Position numbers and translations under genes: made by a program. From an uncultured Eubacteriales bacterium (GTDB taxonomy: Bacteria > Bacillota > Clostridia > Oscillospirales > Oscillospiraceae): DNA of 5,965 nucleotides. This document shows, in pieces, positions 4,280 through 5,965 of the stretch (position 1 is its first letter; each line of letters starts with the position of its first letter). Below the pieces are notes generated by a model that ran no database searches, was not told the origin of the DNA, and worked only from the letters and a program-made list of their open reading frames with translations. The stretch spans positions 1 to 5,965 of the forward strand of contig CAJKNS010000156.1 in assembly GCA_905201305.1 (NCBI GenBank), written 5' to 3'.

Positions 4280-4981
4280 ATGAAGCTATCCAATCGACTT
4301 TATGCCTGCGCCAGTCTGGTTCGACCCGGCAGCACCGCGGCGGATGTGGGCACCGATCATGGTCATTTGCCGATCTATCTGCTGTCTCGCGGAATTTGCA
4401 GCCATGTCATTGCCGGTGATTTAAGACCCAAGCCGCTACAGGCTGCCAGGGACAATGCTGCGGAGGCAGGGGTTGCCGACCACATTACATTCTGCCTGTC
4501 TGACGGACTGCGCAGCGTGCCGCTGGAGGGCGTTGACACGGTGATTTGCGCCGGAATGGGCGGAGATACCATCCAGAGCATTCTGTTGGGCACGCCGGAA
4601 ATCTGGCGCCCTGGGGTACAGTTTATCTTGCAGCCTCAGGCGGCGGTGGCTGAGCTGCGTGGATTTTTGTCGGAACATGGATTTCGGATTGAGCAGGAGA
4701 TTTTTGCCCAGGACGGAGCGTTTGTTTATACCATTATGGAAGTGTTTTATGGTGTTGCCATGCTGATTCCGCCGGAGCAGCGCTATATCCCACAGGGGGT
4801 TCAGGACCGCCAGTCGCCGCTCTATTGTGCGTACATGCGGCGAGTCCGCAATGGACTGGAGAAGACCATTCGGGGCTTAGAGCGTGCGGCAGCAGAACCA
4901 AATCCGCAGCGGCTTGCTTTTTATCGGGCGTCGCTGCGTGCCATTGAAGAATTGGAGGAAAACCATGCAGACTGTTCGTGA
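4280..4981 (+). CDS. trmK: tRNA (adenine(22)-N1)-methyltransferase TrmK
   Basis: This 233-residue SAM-dependent methyltransferase is of the TrmK (YqfN, formerly DUF633) family, which makes m1A at position 22 in the D-arm of tRNAs in Gram-positive bacteria. MKLSNRLYACASLV at the N-terminus matches the family's LSkRL..va start. The Rossmann motif I is ADVGTDHGHLPIYL at 21-34; GDLRPKPLQAARDNA at 46-60 is the second strand and helix; SDGL at 74-77 and ICAGMGGDTI at 89-98 carry the family's characteristic GMGG; LQPQ is at 117-120. The C-terminal part from about 195 is helical, as in TrmK's coiled-coil-like domain. GGAGG (4271-4275) is only 4 bases from the ATG, a short gap. An in-frame ATG at 4235 lies inside the hairpin and lacks family similarity. 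The 3' end overlaps the Nif3 gene by 17 bases, suggesting coupled translation. Confidence 0.93.
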   Translation: MKLSNRLYACASLVRPGSTAADVGTDHGHLPIYLLSRGICSHVIAGDLRPKPLQAARDNAAEAGVADHITFCLSDGLRSVPLEGVDTVICAGMGGDTIQSILLGTPEIWRPGVQFILQPQAAVAELRGFLSEHGFRIEQEIFAQDGAFVYTIMEVFYGVAMLIPPEQRYIPQGVQDRQSPLYCAYMRRVRNGLEKTIRGLERAAAEPNPQRLAFYRASLRAIEELEENHADCS

Positions 4982-5735
4982 AATTCTTGATTTTCTTTGG
5001 TCCATTGCACCGGAGGCGGGGAAGGAGCCCTGGGACAACGTGGGGCATCTGGTGGGACGCCGGAATGCATCAGTGGACCATATTCTGGTGAGTCTGGATA
5101 TCACCATGCCGGTGATTCACGAGGCAATAGAGAAGGGGACACAGCTGATTGTGTCCCCCCATCCGCTGATTTGGGACAGCTACAAGCATGTGACGGACTC
5201 CATATTCCAGCAGGACAAGGTGCTGACCCTGGCGGAGCACAGAATCGGTGCTATCTGCATGCATACCAATCTGGATGAAGCGGAGGACGGCGTGGACGAT
5301 ACGCTGGCAGAAGCTCTGGGACTCAAGCCGGAATGCCATTTAGCCGAGGGAACCATCGGTCATGTGAGCATGCTGCCGGAGCCAATGGATTTGCAGGATT
5401 TCCTCCCGATGGTAAAGGAAAAGCTCCATGCAAACGGTCTTCGATATTGCAACGGCGGGCGACCGGTGCAGCGAATTGCCACCGGTTGCGGCTCCTGCGG
5501 GGAATATTTTGCCGATGCGGTAAAGGCAGGCTGCGATACGTTCATCACCGGCGACGTAAAATACAGCGTGATGATCGACGCCCTGGGGCAGGGGATCAAC
5601 CTCATTGACGCAGGACATTATCCCACGGAAAATCCCATTGTGGCGAAGCTCCAACGAAAGCTTCAGGCACAGTTTCCGGATGTTCAGGTGGAGATTGCGG
5701 AGAGCATTGCCCAGCCGGATCAGTTTTTTATCTGA
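4965..5735 (+). CDS. Nif3-like dinuclear metal-centre hexameric protein
   Basis: A 256-residue Nif3/YbgI/YqfO family protein. Relatives form toroidal hexamers with a two-metal site; the physiological substrate is unsettled (a GTP cyclohydrolase I type 2 label is common but doubtful). Seen: PWDNVGHLVG at 22-31, VSLDIT at 42-47, IVSPHPLIW at 62-70, CMHTNLD at 98-104, the family's TGDVKY at 195-200 and INLIDAGHYPTENP at 211-224. His100/Asp104 and His218/Glu222 fit metal-ligand positions. The usual HHP is PHP here (Pro65-His66), so one expected ligand is missing. It lacks the PII-like insert found in B. subtilis YqfO (about 370 residues) and resembles the short E. coli YbgI type. GGAGGA at 4954-4959 precedes the ATG, which lies inside trmK. 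trmK-nif3 adjacency is conserved in Firmicutes (yqfN-yqfO). Confidence 0.93.
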   Translation: MQTVREILDFLWSIAPEAGKEPWDNVGHLVGRRNASVDHILVSLDITMPVIHEAIEKGTQLIVSPHPLIWDSYKHVTDSIFQQDKVLTLAEHRIGAICMHTNLDEAEDGVDDTLAEALGLKPECHLAEGTIGHVSMLPEPMDLQDFLPMVKEKLHANGLRYCNGGRPVQRIATGCGSCGEYFADAVKAGCDTFITGDVKYSVMIDALGQGINLIDAGHYPTENPIVAKLQRKLQAQFPDVQVEIAESIAQPDQFFI

Positions 5736-5751
5736 TTCGCCCGACTTTTTT
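5716..5751 (+). terminator. Weak hairpin spanning the Nif3 stop codon
   Basis: CGGATCAG (5716-5723) pairs with CTGATTCG (5732-5739) over 8 bp with one G-T wobble and an 8-base T-rich loop. A run of six T (5746-5751) follows, but only after a 6-base gap. It may end trmK-nif3 transcripts inefficiently; it is not a classical terminator. Confidence 0.3.
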
Positions 5752-5760
5752 GAAAAAAAC

Positions 5761-5789
5761 TTGTGATAGCACGGAAAATGTGATAAAAT
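5761..5789 (+). promoter_or_regulatory. Sigma-A promoter (extended -10) of yebC
   Basis: TTGTGA (5761-5766) and TAAAAT (5784-5789) are 17 bases apart, and TGA before the -10 (5781-5783) provides an extended -10 TGn. The start is expected near 5796, with a leader of about 38 nt. The heptamer TGTGATA occurs twice (5762-5768 and 5779-5785), overlapping both boxes. Confidence 0.65.
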
Positions 5790-5833
5790 AAAAAGGTTCT
5801 TTATATCAATTATTCTCGAAGGGATTGAAACAT

Positions 5834-5965
5834 ATGTCAGGACATTCCAAGTGGCATAACATTCAGAAAACCAAGGGTGCAGCCGATGCAAAACGGTCTG
5901 CGGCATTCACCAAGATTGCCCGCGAAATGATTGTGGCGGTCAAAGAGGGCGGCAGCGGCGATCCT
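5834..5965 (+). CDS. yebC: YebC/PmpR (TACO1) family protein, 3' partial
   Basis: Only the first 44 residues are present before the window edge; the family is usually about 240-250 residues. MSGHSKWHNIQKTKGAADAK, then RSAAFTKIAREM and VKEGGSGDP, is the strongly conserved YebC N-terminus (M.GHSKW.NI...K...DAKR...FTK..REI..A...GG.DP). Members are annotated as transcriptional regulators, and recent work links relatives, including mitochondrial TACO1, to relief of ribosome stalling on proline-rich stretches; which role applies here is open. The GHSKW start is closer to B. subtilis YrbC than to YeeI. The site GAAGGGA (5818-5824) lies 9 bases before the ATG and is weaker than those of neighbouring genes. 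It has its own promoter at 5761-5789. Confidence 0.95.
   Translation, partial: MSGHSKWHNIQKTKGAADAKRSAAFTKIAREMIVAVKEGGSGDP

Noticed and set aside
3972..4283. 103-codon + strand frame over the DUF1858 gene
   Set aside because: It begins inside the promoter -10 region and runs out of frame with a clear DUF1858 protein.
4884..4964. Longer Nif3 start at 4884
   Set aside because: It would overlap trmK by almost 100 bases. The family N-terminus and the GGAGGA site both point to 4965.
5744..5761. TTTTTT/AAAAAA inverted repeat after the Nif3 gene as a terminator
   Set aside because: The two-base loop cannot close and the stem has no G-C pairs. The weak hairpin at 5716-5739 is the only candidate there.
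1..5965. Undescribed defence, mobile or biosynthetic system
   Set aside because: Apart from the unrecognised gene at 1-848, all genes belong to known core families, all on one strand. No repeats, integrase, transposase, phage or toxin-antitoxin genes are visible.

Overview
The window looks like chromosome from an endospore-forming member of the Clostridia, probably an Oscillospiraceae-type gut Firmicute. The basis is a forespore sigma-G gene followed by a YlmC/YmxH sporulation protein, strong AGGAGG ribosome binding sites, moderately GC-rich coding sequence with AT-rich intergenic promoters, and S2, EF-Ts, TrmK and YebC proteins that read as Firmicute. The genus cannot be fixed from sequence reading alone. 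All credible genes are on the + strand and no mobile element, CRISPR array, tRNA or rRNA is visible. This is mostly a core-genome region; I see no new defence or mobile system. The interest lies mainly in the intergenic control elements.

Layout. (1) 1-848: 3' part of a secreted or lipoprotein-like acidic protein with a DUF3221-like segment. (2) 849-943: a 95-base gap with a sigma-F-like promoter and a long hairpin whose 3' arm contains the Shine-Dalgarno of sigG. (3) 944-2032: sigG and ylmC, 27 bases apart, a likely sporulation operon. (4) 2033-2196: a near-consensus vegetative promoter preceded by an A/T tract, then a structured leader of about 110 nt. (5) 2197-3890: rpsB-tsf (ribosomal protein S2 and elongation factor Ts), closed by a strong intrinsic terminator. 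(6) 3940-4228: a separately promoted small DUF1858 protein with a CxxC motif; an inverted repeat is centred on its -35 box. A terminator-like hairpin follows directly. (7) 4280-5735: trmK and a Nif3-family gene, overlapping by 17 bases. (8) 5736-5833: a weak hairpin and an extended -10 promoter. (9) 5834-5965: 5' end of yebC, cut by the window edge.

How the genes relate. sigG and ylmC belong to the late forespore programme. rpsB-tsf, trmK and yebC serve translation: ribosome assembly, EF-Tu recycling, tRNA m1A22 modification, and a YebC-family factor linked to transcription or translation control. The trmK-nif3 pair is a conserved Firmicute neighbourhood, and trmK is transcribed either by read-through of the hairpin in front of it or from a promoter I could not find. 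The observations most worth checking are the sigG hairpin/promoter overlap, the structured rpsB leader, the operator-like dyad before DUF1858, and a proline replacing one histidine of the usual HHP metal motif in the Nif3 protein.
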